64,000 nt of DNA from SCBR16-9 sp964537975 (GCA_964537975.1 CAZIDP010000007.1:62001-126000); one strand, 5' to 3'; shown: positions 16,065 through 25,613, numbered from the stretch's first letter. Numbers and translations: made by a program. Notes: a model not told the origin generated them from the letters alone.

Positions 16065-17189
16065 TCATTTAATGAATCCCGTATTGCGTGAAAATGTTCC
16101 ATCTGGAGTTTTCCGAGCTGTGATACCTGGTTTACAGCACTTATATGCACCAGTCAAAACAAGAACAATTAAACAGACAATTACGAAATCACCATTTATA
16201 ACAATTCCTGTGGCTTGCTGTACTGCCAAATCAGTATCTACAGCTTTTGCCTGACCTCTATACCCGATCGCCACATCACTAAATTCACCTGGGCAACCAT
16301 CCGCACTCCGTGCACGCACCCAATAATAATACTCACCATATTCTAATTGCACCGGTTGACGGCACCCTGCGTGTTGCAGGACTTTTGCCGATATTGCTGA
16401 ATAATCCATGAATGCTGTCCCGTCAATCCAGGATGTTCCAAGGGGCAATGCAGTCTCAAGGTTTGATTCATGGCTTCGATACACCCGGTAAGAAATTTCA
16501 TTTCCCCCAACCGCTTGCCAACTTAATTCAACACCATTTCGTGAACCCTCAGTAGCCTGCAAACCAACAGGCGCATCAGGGCCTTCACATCCTGTTGCGA
16601 TATAGCCATCTTCAAGCAATAACTCCAGCCCTTCACCTGATGGTTCTGCAGCTGAAGTACGTAGCGTTTCCCACATTATCATCAAATTCTCACCAACATT
16701 GACTCCGGAATCAATTTTAAATGCCATTCTGAGCATCATTCCAGACTTGATAATATTGTCATTAATTCCCAAGATAACTATTCGTACTATTCCAAACTCA
16801 GGAAAAATAATTAATTCGGCAACCTTGTCCGCATCGGTAACATTTGATTCAAGACGCAACATCGACCTGGTCACAGTCGCATTACCAGCAGAGTCCCTCA
16901 CGATTAGCCCGGCAGATGTGCGAGTTATAAATTCATAATACTCCTCATCTGGCATCAACTTTTCTGAATCAAACAAGAGTTCCAATATCAATACCGATGG
17001 ACCAATATGATCAAATTCCAGATTCAGGTATATGGGTACTTCAACGGTATCACCAGGATTTCCCGAAACCTGACCTATTTCCAGGATAGCGTCACCGGCC
17101 GCAGAAATCGTCAATAGCAATCCAAAGACGACATATATTGCAAAAGACAATTTCCCAATTCTGGTTTGGGACATGCTTCGTTGCCACAT
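16065..17189 (-). CDS. exported protein with cohesin-like and fibronectin-III-like domains
   Basis: 374 residues; GGAGAAACATTA precedes the ATG. A signal peptide (FAIYVVFGLLLTISAAGDA) is followed by a cohesin-type domain, recognised by IGQVSGNPGDTVEVPIYL and a later MLRMAFKIDSGVNVGENL. An Fn3-like domain begins at DAPVGLQATEGSRNGVELSW and continues YRVYRSHESN. YYYWVRARSADGCPGEFSD ends it. A C-terminal membrane segment (VIVCLIVLVLTGAYKCC) and basic tail resemble a sorting signal. It is probably displayed on the surface. Cohesin-type folds bind dockerins; the large protein at 10643 has a dockerin-like stretch, but a pairing is only a guess. Confidence 0.7.
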   Translation of the reverse strand: MWQRSMSQTRIGKLSFAIYVVFGLLLTISAAGDAILEIGQVSGNPGDTVEVPIYLNLEFDHIGPSVLILELLFDSEKLMPDEEYYEFITRTSAGLIVRDSAGNATVTRSMLRLESNVTDADKVAELIIFPEFGIVRIVILGINDNIIKSGMMLRMAFKIDSGVNVGENLMIMWETLRTSAAEPSGEGLELLLEDGYIATGCEGPDAPVGLQATEGSRNGVELSWQAVGGNEISYRVYRSHESNLETALPLGTSWIDGTAFMDYSAISAKVLQHAGCRQPVQLEYGEYYYWVRARSADGCPGEFSDVAIGYRGQAKAVDTDLAVQQATGIVINGDFVIVCLIVLVLTGAYKCCKPGITARKTPDGTFSRNTGFIK

Positions 17190-17316
17190 ATTAATGTTTC
17201 TCCATCAAAAGAACGTTTAAAACAACAACTAAACCGAGACTACAAGATAGCGTCTTTTACAACAAAACTACTATAGAACTTGTTTAGAGAACCGTGCAAC
17301 GTGTACGATTTGGCGC

Positions 17317-19047
17317 ATGATTCAGGTGACATGTTCTCATTGTGGTCTACGTATTCAAGTACCCCCTACTGTACAAGGCAAGGTGGGGATTTGTTTCAAT
17401 TGTGGCCAAAATATACACGTACCAACGCTCAGCGCATTAAAACGCCATCACGATCTTGCATTTGAGGTCGGTGATTCCATATCTGATCGTTACATGATTG
17501 AATTATCGATCGGTAAAGGAGGCATGGGCGTTGTATATAAGGCACGCGATACCCTGATCAATGAAACTGTTGCCTTAAAATTCATGAACCCCCGTATGCT
17601 GCGTACAGAGCATGGCAAAAAGCTCTTTTTACAAGAAGCGCAAATTGCCCGCCGTCTGCGTCATGATAACATTGTTGCCGTGCATGATGTCGGATGGACC
17701 GATGATGGCATCTTGTATCTCTCTATGGAATATGCAGAAGGTAATTCGCTTCGTGCATTTATCCGGCAAAAACGTTACGAACGTGAATATCCTTCTGTCA
17801 GGCTGGTCGTGCATTTTGTCAGTCAGGTGCTAGATGCGCTACATTATGCGCATCGAACAGTCATCCACCGAGATATCAAACCTGAAAATGTCATGTTATT
17901 GCCAGGTGAAAAAGTCAAAGTATTGGACTTCGGGCTGGCCAAGGCAGTTCATGAAGAATTCATGCAGGAAGACACGACGGCAACAAATGGTGAAGCACTC
18001 AAGCATCCCAAAACTATGCTGAACCGTCCACCAACTACCGAATCCAAACCCAAAAGAGTCATTGGGACTTTCGCCTATGCTGCTCCAGAACAAAAACAGC
18101 ACTTTCCAATTGATTTACGAGCAGATATATATTCTACAGGATTGGTCCTTTATGAACTATTAACCTTGCGCACGCCAATGGACCCGTACATTCCTGTAGA
18201 TAAAGCACGCTCGGACATTGCCCCTTCCCTGATAAAAGTCCTGGAAAAAGCGAGAGAGTTAGAGCGCGACAATCGCTGGGGTTCTGCTTTAGAATTCAAA
18301 GCAGCACTGGAAGAAGCCTATGAAACATCATACAAGCCACAAATCAACTTGATTACACCTCTTTCCAATGGTAGAACGGTAGACACCAACCATATGGCAT
18401 ATCTGGAAGGGGGCAGCTTCTTGATGGGCAACAACAGGATACGAGAAGAAGCGCCTGAATCTGAGGTTACTGTTGCGCCATTCTGGATGGATATTTACCC
18501 TGTGACCATGCGTGACTACATGGCTTATGTCAAAGATACCAATACAAAACCACCCAAGTTTTACAAGGATTCTCGCTACAATGGGCCAGACCAACCAGTC
18601 GTCGGTATCACTTGGAACGAAGCTGTCGCATACGCCACTTGGGCAGGAAAAAAGCTGCCTACTGAAATCCAGTGGGAATTTGCTGCACGCGGTAAAGCCA
18701 ACCGAAAGTACCCTTGGGGTAATTTTGCACCTGATACAACCAGGTGTAATTATGCGGATTACTTGGGCATGACGTCCAATGTCACCATGCACGACGGTGG
18801 TGTAACGCCTGAAGGTATCTATGATTTACTAGGAAATGTTTGGGAATGGACCTTGGACCCCTTTGCTCCCTATGCGATATTACGCAAAGACCCTGATATG
18901 GCTGCGGGTAATCCCCGCAAATCTGCCCGGGGTGGATGTTGGCAGTCCCCTCCTGAAACACTGAACTGTACCGCTCGGTATGGTTTTTTCCCTGAATCAC
19001 AAACAGATACCCTTGGATTTCGTTGTATATTGGAAGGGTCGCGCTAA
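17317..19047 (+). CDS. Ser/Thr protein kinase fused to formylglycine-generating-type domain
   Basis: 576 residues. A short zinc ribbon (Cys6, Cys9, Cys26, Cys29) begins the protein. The kinase domain at about 52-320 is complete: GKGGMGVVYKA (P-loop), VALKFM (catalytic Lys), HRDIKPENVM, DFGLAKA and the APEQ-type AYAAPEQ. From about 355 to the end lies an FGE-sulfatase/SUMF1 domain: MAYLEGGSFLMGNNRIREEA, VTWNEAVAYA-like ITWNEAVAYATWAGKKLPTE, WEFAARG, LGNVWEWT and GFRCILEG. There is no membrane span between them, unlike many PASTA or PEGA kinases. The FGE-type domain probably serves as sensing or recruitment module. A similar fusion is known in Planctomycetes-like genomes. Confidence 0.9.
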   Translation: MIQVTCSHCGLRIQVPPTVQGKVGICFNCGQNIHVPTLSALKRHHDLAFEVGDSISDRYMIELSIGKGGMGVVYKARDTLINETVALKFMNPRMLRTEHGKKLFLQEAQIARRLRHDNIVAVHDVGWTDDGILYLSMEYAEGNSLRAFIRQKRYEREYPSVRLVVHFVSQVLDALHYAHRTVIHRDIKPENVMLLPGEKVKVLDFGLAKAVHEEFMQEDTTATNGEALKHPKTMLNRPPTTESKPKRVIGTFAYAAPEQKQHFPIDLRADIYSTGLVLYELLTLRTPMDPYIPVDKARSDIAPSLIKVLEKARELERDNRWGSALEFKAALEEAYETSYKPQINLITPLSNGRTVDTNHMAYLEGGSFLMGNNRIREEAPESEVTVAPFWMDIYPVTMRDYMAYVKDTNTKPPKFYKDSRYNGPDQPVVGITWNEAVAYATWAGKKLPTEIQWEFAARGKANRKYPWGNFAPDTTRCNYADYLGMTSNVTMHDGGVTPEGIYDLLGNVWEWTLDPFAPYAILRKDPDMAAGNPRKSARGGCWQSPPETLNCTARYGFFPESQTDTLGFRCILEGSR

Positions 19048-19127
19048 ACTACATCAAATATGAGACTACACGCAACCTGAAATGACCTTACAATGTAAAA
19101 CCCGCATCTGTCGTCACCACCACAGTA

Positions 19128-19382
19128 TTAAAAACGAAAGTACACAAACAGGCGCCCAAAATTCTTACTGTCCTTGTCAATCCGGTGATATTTTGCTTTA
19201 ATATCAGGACGCTCTAAAAATCGTAACACTGTTTTTTTAAGTTGGCCACTCCCCTTTCCTGGAATGATTTCTATAGTACCTATACGTTTGTCCAGTGCTT
19301 CATCAATGATCCGCTGCAATTCAACTTCAATCTTCCTTCCCTTGTTGTAAATTTCATGCAAGTCGAGTTTTAGCTTGGCCAT
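19128..19382 (-). CDS. small Smr-domain protein
   Basis: 84 residues from the ATG at 19382, which has GGAG eight bases upstream. A GTG nine bases earlier is in frame but too close to the GGAG. KLDLHEIYNKGRKIE, then IEIIPGKGSGQLKKTVLRFL matches the Smr domain, where LDLHG and HGKGxGxLR are the signatures. Here the HGKG His is replaced by Pro (IIPGKGSG). Stand-alone Smr proteins bind or cut nucleic acids, for example at collided ribosomes. The lost His makes nuclease activity uncertain. Confidence 0.8.
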   Translation of the reverse strand: MAKLKLDLHEIYNKGRKIEVELQRIIDEALDKRIGTIEIIPGKGSGQLKKTVLRFLERPDIKAKYHRIDKDSKNFGRLFVYFRF

Positions 19383-19471
19383 TTTCTTCACTCCATAATA
19401 TTAATTTCAATCATATCACTTATGCTAGCCACGATATCAACAATTATTTTCAATAATTATCAATTTTTTAT

Positions 19472-19499
19472 TTGCAATCACACAAAACAGTGGTAAAAT
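19472..19499 (+). promoter_or_regulatory. possible promoter of the C25 peptidase gene
   Basis: TTGCAA (19472-19477) and TAAAAT (19494-19499) are 16 bases apart. Transcription would start near 19506, about 100 bases before the chosen ATG. One arm of an inverted repeat lies between the two hexamers (see 19479-19532). Confidence 0.4.
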
Positions 19500-19532
19500 A
19501 ACCATGTATTGCTAAATAGAGTGTTTTGTGTG
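19479..19532. repeat. 11-bp inverted repeat spanning the promoter
   Basis: CACACAAAACA (19479-19489) and its exact complement TGTTTTGTGTG (19522-19532) flank the -10 and the probable start site. This placement fits an operator pair or a leader that can fold. No regulator can be named. Confidence 0.45.
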
Positions 19533-19607
19533 AATAGGATGTTATTCAAAACGCAATTCCAAGATGTGAGCATGGGTTTCGATTTATTAAAACGAAAGGG
19601 AACGGTA

Positions 19608-22600
19608 ATGGGAAAAAACAGATTTGCGCAGAAATTTAAATCAAGCGTACTGATATTGTCATTGTGTATTTTGTTAATTGGGCTAACGGGATGCCCCCGA
19701 CGCCCGGTTACAATAACAATAACACCTTTGGAAGCCACCATTGAAGTTGGCGCAACCGTTGCATTGGTAGCTGTGTCTTCTAATGCCAACGACAACATGA
19801 CGTGGACTTCACAAAACAATGCTATAGCTACGGTAGATGCATCAGGTGTAGTAACCGGTGTGTCGGAGGGAGAAACCGAAGTCACTGCAACAGGCAGTGT
19901 CAGCGGCGTTTCGGCATCGGCAACAATCACCGTAACGCAAACGCCAGAAATTGAGATAACCGTAACACCGTCAGAAGCCGAAATACCAGAAGGCGAAACG
20001 GTATCACTTTCAGCGACATCAACAGACACTACAGATACGATTCAGTGGAGTTCGGAAGACGAAACTATTGCAACGGTAGACAGTGATACCGGCCTGGTTA
20101 CTGGTGTCAGCCCGGGCACAGTATCCATTCAAGCCATTGGAAGCAACAGTGGCGCTGTCGGGTCTGCCGAAATCACAGTAACCGAACAAATTCCAATAGT
20201 AATAACAGTTTTGCCGTCTGAGGCAACCATTGAAGTTGATCTGACTGCCAGTTTAACCGCAGAATCCACAGATCCTGAAGATACAATTGAATGGAGTTCC
20301 GAAGATGACTCTATAGCGGTGGTGGAAAGCGAGACCGGAGTGGTCTTGGGAATCACGCCAGGTGTTGTAAATATCATCGCCACAGGTAGCAATAGCGGCG
20401 CAACTGGCTCCGCAAGCATCACAGTGATCGAATCAACTGCAACAGAGCCACTTGAGGATGTTGAAGAAGTACGTCTTATCCTGGCATCGATTCCAGAAGA
20501 ATATATTGATGAAGATAACAAAAATATTCTCAGACAGTTCCTGGATGATACAGAAGCTGCGTTGTTGGAAGGCAAAGTCTGTGAAGCTGCCGAGATCATG
20601 GATTCTTATCTGGACAAATCTCAGGAGTTGCGCGTCGCGGCAGATGGTTCTGTAATGCCAGACCCCTTCTGGGCAACAGACTTGCTGTATGCTGAAGGCC
20701 GTATGTTGCAATATGACATGCTGCTTTCAAGTGCAAACAAAGAAAATTGTCCCGGATTTGAACGCGTTGGCATGGCTGTTGAAGCAGAAGTCCTTGAAGG
20801 TGACGAGACCGGACTGGGTGCGTTAGTAACATTCGGCGCGCCACGCATGTGGGTCGTTCAACATGAAGAAGCAGACCGCACATTCACGCAATTACATGTT
20901 CCTGATTCCGAGTTGGAATCGGGTGAGCCAGGTTATCCTTTTATCCCCAGTATTCGGAAATTGGTCGCGGTACCACCCGACAGCGATGTCATGGTTGATT
21001 TTGAAGTTAAAATCTCCGAAAATTTCCTGGCCAACTTGTTTCCGATTCAGGAGCAACCTGCTGACCAGAACCCGGACGATACCATACCGGGAGACTTGAC
21101 TCCGCCACCTGAAGAAGTGTTCGCGAATCGACCCTTTATCATCGACAATGAAATGTATGAAAGCGATGCGCTCTGGCCCCCACAACCCGTAGCCATCACA
21201 CCACTGGGACGTTTTCGTGAAATGGAGTTGGTACACGTCGAGGTTTTTGGCGGTAATTTCAATCCTAAGACCAACCAAGTACAGCTTTACGAAAATGTTG
21301 AATTGAACATTTCCCACCGAGGTGAAGTACAAGGATTCCTGCCCAATAGCGTCACAGAGAATCCTTTTGAAAGTAATAAAAACCTGATCATCGAGTCCGT
21401 ATTCAACAAAGAAATAGTAGCCAAAACCCCACCATTCGAGATAGTAATCAACTGGCGGTTGCTGGGCGAAGAATTCCTGATTCTGACCCATCCGGATTTC
21501 CGGGAAGCAGCCGAAAACCTGGCCACCTGGAAACGCCAGAAAGGTATAATGACCAACGTTTTTGAAGTTGGCACCAATTCCGGTATTACAGGACGGCAAA
21601 CTAGAGATCAAATCAAGGCGTTCATTAAAGATCGTTATGAAACGACTATTGTAAAGGCATCTTACATACTGCTTCTGGGTGATGCCGAATTCATTGCACC
21701 GTTCTACCGGTCAGGTATTTACGGGTCTATAGGTACCGACTGGCCCTATGCCGTGCTGAGTAACCCAGGACAAGCAGACCCACTGGTACCGACCTTCGCA
21801 CTGGGTCGCATTCCTGTCGATACCCTGGCGCAAGCCAATGCCGTAGTTGACAAGATCATAAACTATGAAAAGAACCCTCCTGGTAGCTTCTTCGGTTCAA
21901 ATCCGTTCTATCAAAATGTAACGTTGGCCTCGCAGTTCCAATGCTGTCGCACCGATGTCAATCAGGTAGGGCGTGCCCAACGCACCTTCACCCAAGTGTC
22001 TGAATTTGTTCGCAGCGCGCTGGTTGGCAGCGGCTACAGTGTACAGCGCATATATGAACGTACCATCGATAATGCCTATAATGGCGATCCAACCCCAAGG
22101 CGGTATTACGATGGTGGACTAATCCCGGCAGCCATTGGTCCGGGAAGTGGGTTCAACTGGAATGGTTCTCGAACGGACATAATTAATGCCTATAACGCTG
22201 GTCGATTCCTGATGATTCACCGTGACCATGGATGGCACAGTGGTTGGTCACATCCACCATTTAATTCTACAGATGCATCCAGTCTGGGTAATGCGCCATT
22301 CCTTCCTGTGGTGTACAGTATCAACTGTTCATCTGGTCTGTTTGACAACGAAACGGCACCAGGAGCCGAGGGCTCATCTGTCAATGGTGTCTATTTTGCT
22401 GAGCGTCTGCTGCGAAATCCGACTGGAGGTGCCGTTGGAGTCATTGGTGATACACGCGTCAGCCCGAGTTGGCCCAACTCCGCACTCTTACGGGGATTAA
22501 TCGATGCAACCTGGCCCAACACGATCCCCAATTTCGGTGGAAACAAATCTCACCGACGTCTGGGTGACATTCTAAACCATGCGAAAGCTTACCTGGCTAC

Positions 22601-22973
22601 CCAGGTTGGCGTTGCCGGACAGTCAACCAGCCAGGCAGCGTATGAAAGTGAATTGTATCTGTACCATGTTATTGGTGATCCCACCCTGGAAATGTGGACC
22701 AAGAATCCTCATTTTCTCAATTTAACCAACATCTTTACGATGTTGACAACAACCCAGACCGGACTCATCCTTAGTTACGACACGGATGAAGCCGAAATAA
22801 CGCTCTATCAGGAGAACGGTGATACTTTGAATCCCATAGGGCGCGGAATTACCATTGACGGAGAAGTAGAAATTGACTTCTTCAACCAGCCCAATCCAGA
22901 CATGCCCATGTTGGTCAGTGCAACTTTGGAAAATAGTATCGCTGTATCAGGAGAAGTGTATCTGGATTATTAA
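19608..22973 (+). CDS. gingipain-type (C25) cysteine peptidase lipoprotein with Ig-like repeats
   Basis: 1121 residues from the ATG at 19608 (AAAGGGA nine bases before it). Starting there puts a lipoprotein signal at the N-terminus: SVLILSLCILLIGLTGC, lipobox Cys29. An earlier ATG at 19509 would bury it. Three BIG2 (Ig-like) repeats follow, each with EATIEV/EAEIPEG, a W(S/T)S motif and GVSPG or GITPG. The peptidase C25 domain lies at about 600-1000. It has ILLGDAEFIAP, the His motif IHRDHGWHSGW and the catalytic Cys in YSINCSSGLFDN. The C-terminus is beta-rich. It probably acts outside the cell, attached to a membrane. Gingipain relatives often process or sort surface proteins. Confidence 0.88.
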   Translation: MGKNRFAQKFKSSVLILSLCILLIGLTGCPRRPVTITITPLEATIEVGATVALVAVSSNANDNMTWTSQNNAIATVDASGVVTGVSEGETEVTATGSVSGVSASATITVTQTPEIEITVTPSEAEIPEGETVSLSATSTDTTDTIQWSSEDETIATVDSDTGLVTGVSPGTVSIQAIGSNSGAVGSAEITVTEQIPIVITVLPSEATIEVDLTASLTAESTDPEDTIEWSSEDDSIAVVESETGVVLGITPGVVNIIATGSNSGATGSASITVIESTATEPLEDVEEVRLILASIPEEYIDEDNKNILRQFLDDTEAALLEGKVCEAAEIMDSYLDKSQELRVAADGSVMPDPFWATDLLYAEGRMLQYDMLLSSANKENCPGFERVGMAVEAEVLEGDETGLGALVTFGAPRMWVVQHEEADRTFTQLHVPDSELESGEPGYPFIPSIRKLVAVPPDSDVMVDFEVKISENFLANLFPIQEQPADQNPDDTIPGDLTPPPEEVFANRPFIIDNEMYESDALWPPQPVAITPLGRFREMELVHVEVFGGNFNPKTNQVQLYENVELNISHRGEVQGFLPNSVTENPFESNKNLIIESVFNKEIVAKTPPFEIVINWRLLGEEFLILTHPDFREAAENLATWKRQKGIMTNVFEVGTNSGITGRQTRDQIKAFIKDRYETTIVKASYILLLGDAEFIAPFYRSGIYGSIGTDWPYAVLSNPGQADPLVPTFALGRIPVDTLAQANAVVDKIINYEKNPPGSFFGSNPFYQNVTLASQFQCCRTDVNQVGRAQRTFTQVSEFVRSALVGSGYSVQRIYERTIDNAYNGDPTPRRYYDGGLIPAAIGPGSGFNWNGSRTDIINAYNAGRFLMIHRDHGWHSGWSHPPFNSTDASSLGNAPFLPVVYSINCSSGLFDNETAPGAEGSSVNGVYFAERLLRNPTGGAVGVIGDTRVSPSWPNSALLRGLIDATWPNTIPNFGGNKSHRRLGDILNHAKAYLATQVGVAGQSTSQAAYESELYLYHVIGDPTLEMWTKNPHFLNLTNIFTMLTTTQTGLILSYDTDEAEITLYQENGDTLNPIGRGITIDGEVEIDFFNQPNPDMPMLVSATLENSIAVSGEVYLDY

Positions 22974-23021
22974 TGCGTTGAGACACCATTACCCTGAACA
23001 TATTGTATAAAAAATAGTGAC

Positions 23022-23054
23022 AGCCCTGGATAAAAGAATATCCGGGGCTTTTTT
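23022..23054 (+). terminator. Rho-independent terminator
   Basis: AGCCCTGGATA pairs with TATCCGGGGCT (one mismatch) around AAAGAA and is followed by TTTTTT. It ends the C25 peptidase unit. Confidence 0.85.
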
Positions 23055-23194
23055 ATTGTTTTGACATATAAATACAAAATTTGGTTATCAAACCCATTGT
23101 TTTTGACAGGTTTTTACCGGACAATTATATAAATCTCAATCAGAATACTCAAGTTATCCAACCATTACTGTTACACACATCGGAGACATCGGTT

Positions 23195-24121
23195 ATGACG
23201 ACTATTACCCGGGGCTATCTGGATTCTACAGAATTACTTGCCCATCCGGAATTACTGCGTGAACGGGCAAAAGAAGAGGGATACCTCTTTTTTCGGCAAT
23301 TGCTGCCGAAAGAATTGATTATGGAATTACGGCGTCAGTTCCTGGAAATTCTGGACCATTATGGCTGGCTGGATAAAGAAACACCCCTGATAGAGGGTGT
23401 CAGCAACCAGGCAGAGATAGAAAAAATTCCACAGGAGGAACTGGTATTTTGCGGAACCGGTGTACCAAGACCTGCTTATGAAGATGTTCAGCGCCTGGAA
23501 TTATTTCATGCTTTGGCACATCATCCGAACCTGATTGGTATGTATGAGAAGTTATTCGGAGCTACCGTATTGCCACACCCACGCAACATAGCACGCCTGA
23601 TGATGCCTGCCAAATTCAATGTACCCACACCACCACACCAGGATTTCATTCATATTCAGGGCACCAAAAATGTCTGGACTTGTTGGTTTCCTGTCGGCGA
23701 CTGCCCCATTGAAATGGGGAACCTGAGTGTTATCCGTGGTTCACAAAAGGACGGCCTGCTTGCTCCCAAGGCTGCGGAAGGTGCTGGCGGTCTGGAAGTA
23801 TGGCTGTGCGATGACAAGTATGAATGGATTGAAGATGACTTTGAAGCAGGTGATGTCCTTACCTTTACGAGCGAGACGGTACACAAATCATTGCCGGCAC
23901 AGTTGCCCAATCGCATACGACTTTCCTGTGATTATCGATATCAGGCGGCTCATGAAGACATAGAAGCCAACTCGCTTCTGGTACACTGCAATGTATTGGA
24001 ATGGGATCAAGTTTATGAAGGTTGGCGCAATGAAGACCTGAAGTATTACTGGAAGAAGCATGATTTGATATTTTCACCCTGGAACGAAGATATTCGCTGG
24101 CAAAAAGATAAAATTTGCTGA
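23195..24121 (+). CDS. phytanoyl-CoA dioxygenase (PhyH) family protein
   Basis: 308 residues from the ATG at 23195; CGGAGA lies eight bases upstream. Upstream in-frame ATGs (23081) have no ribosome binding site. The Fe(II)/2-oxoglutarate facial triad is visible: HQD in PTPPHQDFIHIQG and the distal His in SETVHKSLPAQLPNRIRLS, whose Arg would bind 2-oxoglutarate. The substrate is unknown; PhyH proteins in such genomes hydroxylate diverse small molecules. A second PhyH gene is at 57572. The gene converges on the permease at 24291, with a hairpin between. Confidence 0.85.
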   Translation: MTTITRGYLDSTELLAHPELLRERAKEEGYLFFRQLLPKELIMELRRQFLEILDHYGWLDKETPLIEGVSNQAEIEKIPQEELVFCGTGVPRPAYEDVQRLELFHALAHHPNLIGMYEKLFGATVLPHPRNIARLMMPAKFNVPTPPHQDFIHIQGTKNVWTCWFPVGDCPIEMGNLSVIRGSQKDGLLAPKAAEGAGGLEVWLCDDKYEWIEDDFEAGDVLTFTSETVHKSLPAQLPNRIRLSCDYRYQAAHEDIEANSLLVHCNVLEWDQVYEGWRNEDLKYYWKKHDLIFSPWNEDIRWQKDKIC

Positions 24122-24178
24122 TACGGGTGGTGTAAAGCGTATAATCATTGTGCCTACTTACCCTCCCCCTTCTCTGTC

Positions 24179-24213
24179 GGCGAGAAGTCGTTTGAGCCAA
24201 ACGGTTTCTCGCC
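24179..24213. other. long hairpin between convergent genes
   Basis: GGCGAGAA-gt-CGTTTG-agc-CAAACG-gt-TTCTCGCC gives 14 paired bases with a three-base loop and symmetric internal mismatches. It lies between the ends of the PhyH and permease genes. Neither side has a U-tract, so it is not a standard intrinsic terminator; it may protect mRNA ends or act on both strands. Confidence 0.55.
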
Positions 24214-24290
24214 CTATTCTCAACAGTAATCTCTTACCTCATGAACCGCGCTTAAGAACCAGCATAACATCCGCATACTATAGACAACTG

Positions 24291-25613
24291 TCAGAAAGAA
24301 ACTGGTGTAATAACCCAATACCGTATAATGAGATATACACTACTCATGGTGAGTGTAAATACCATTACAGGAAAACCATATTTTGCGAAGGTTATATACG
24401 ACACTTCATAATTGTTTCTTCGTGCGATTTGTGCCACCACCACGTTGGCCGCCGAACCAAAAAGTGTTCCATTACCACCCAGGCAGGTCCCCAATGCCAA
24501 CGCCCACCACAATGGTTCTGCCACATGCAGTTGAAACACCTCGTCACTGACTTCCATACCCAGATTAATGGCAAAAGATGGAATAAGGCTCTGCACCAGG
24601 GGAATCATGGCAATCGCAACCGGAATATTTCCCAATGCGGCAGCAAGGAATCCACCCATCCACAATATGGCCATCATTGTCAGGATGTAGTTTCCACGAG
24701 TTAAAGTAAATATGCCTTCACCCAATAGCTTGAACAAACCCGTATATTCCAACGCACCAACCAGCATGAAGAGGCCAATTAAAAAGAAGATGGTATTCCA
24801 TTCAACTTTTTCCATAGCCGTGTGAACTTCGGTTTTGCAGAACACCACCATAAACAAACCACCGGCCAGTGCCACAATACCTGGCTCAATATGAAGCCAG
24901 TGTCCAAGACAAAAACCCATAATGATAACCGCAAAAACCATCAGACCACGCTTCAAGCGCATGGGGTCGGTAATTGCGCGTTCGGGCTTCGCACGCATGA
25001 TACGTTCACGCGCCACTTCCGAAGGCATTATATCTTTTCGGAACCACCAAGCCACCAGAATCACCATAACCATCGACATACCAATCACCGGCGGGCTGAG
25101 GTTAATCAGGAACTCATTGAATGTAAGGTTATTCTTTGATCCAATCAGGATATTCGGTGGGTCACCAATCAAGGTGGCAGTACCACCAATATTGGAGAAT
25201 ATAGCCTCAAGAAGCAAGAAAGGAATCGTTCGAACTTCAAGGATCTGTGTAATCAAAATAGTGATTGGAGCAATCAGCACGACTGTAGTTACATTGTCCA
25301 GAAAAGCAGACAAAATTGCGGTGGCTATTAAAAGCCCCCCCAGAATGACCATCCCGTTTCCGCGCGCTTTCTGCGCAATAGAAACGGCTATCCACTCGAA
25401 CAGGCCTGTTTCGGACAAGATGTTCACGACAATCATCATGCCGACGAGCAGAAAGATCACATTCAAGTCCACTCGTTCCAAAGCATATTCATAAGGAACG
25501 ATGCCCAGAATTATGACAACAGCAGCACCAAAAACGGCTGCCACCGTACGGTCAACAAGCTCCGTGACCACCAGCACATAGGTGATGGCAAAAACTATCA
25601 GCGCAAGAATCAT
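24291..25613 (-). CDS. ArsB/NhaD-superfamily ion permease
   Basis: 440 residues, about eleven membrane segments. Two homologous halves are visible, each with the hairpin motif of the ion transporter superfamily: SAFLDNVTTVVLIAPITIL followed by EAIFSNIGGTATLIGDPPNI in the first half, and AALGNIPVAIAMIPLVQSL with LGTCLGGNGTLFGSAANVV in the second. These features belong to the ArsB/NhaD/SLC13 group (arsenite, sodium/proton or dicarboxylate carriers). The ion is unknown; no arsenic genes are nearby. It starts 42 bases downstream of an EIIA-CBS protein on the same strand, which probably controls it. Confidence 0.85.
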   Translation of the reverse strand: MILALIVFAITYVLVVTELVDRTVAAVFGAAVVIILGIVPYEYALERVDLNVIFLLVGMMIVVNILSETGLFEWIAVSIAQKARGNGMVILGGLLIATAILSAFLDNVTTVVLIAPITILITQILEVRTIPFLLLEAIFSNIGGTATLIGDPPNILIGSKNNLTFNEFLINLSPPVIGMSMVMVILVAWWFRKDIMPSEVARERIMRAKPERAITDPMRLKRGLMVFAVIIMGFCLGHWLHIEPGIVALAGGLFMVVFCKTEVHTAMEKVEWNTIFFLIGLFMLVGALEYTGLFKLLGEGIFTLTRGNYILTMMAILWMGGFLAAALGNIPVAIAMIPLVQSLIPSFAINLGMEVSDEVFQLHVAEPLWWALALGTCLGGNGTLFGSAANVVVAQIARRNNYEVSYITFAKYGFPVMVFTLTMSSVYLIIRYWVITPVSF

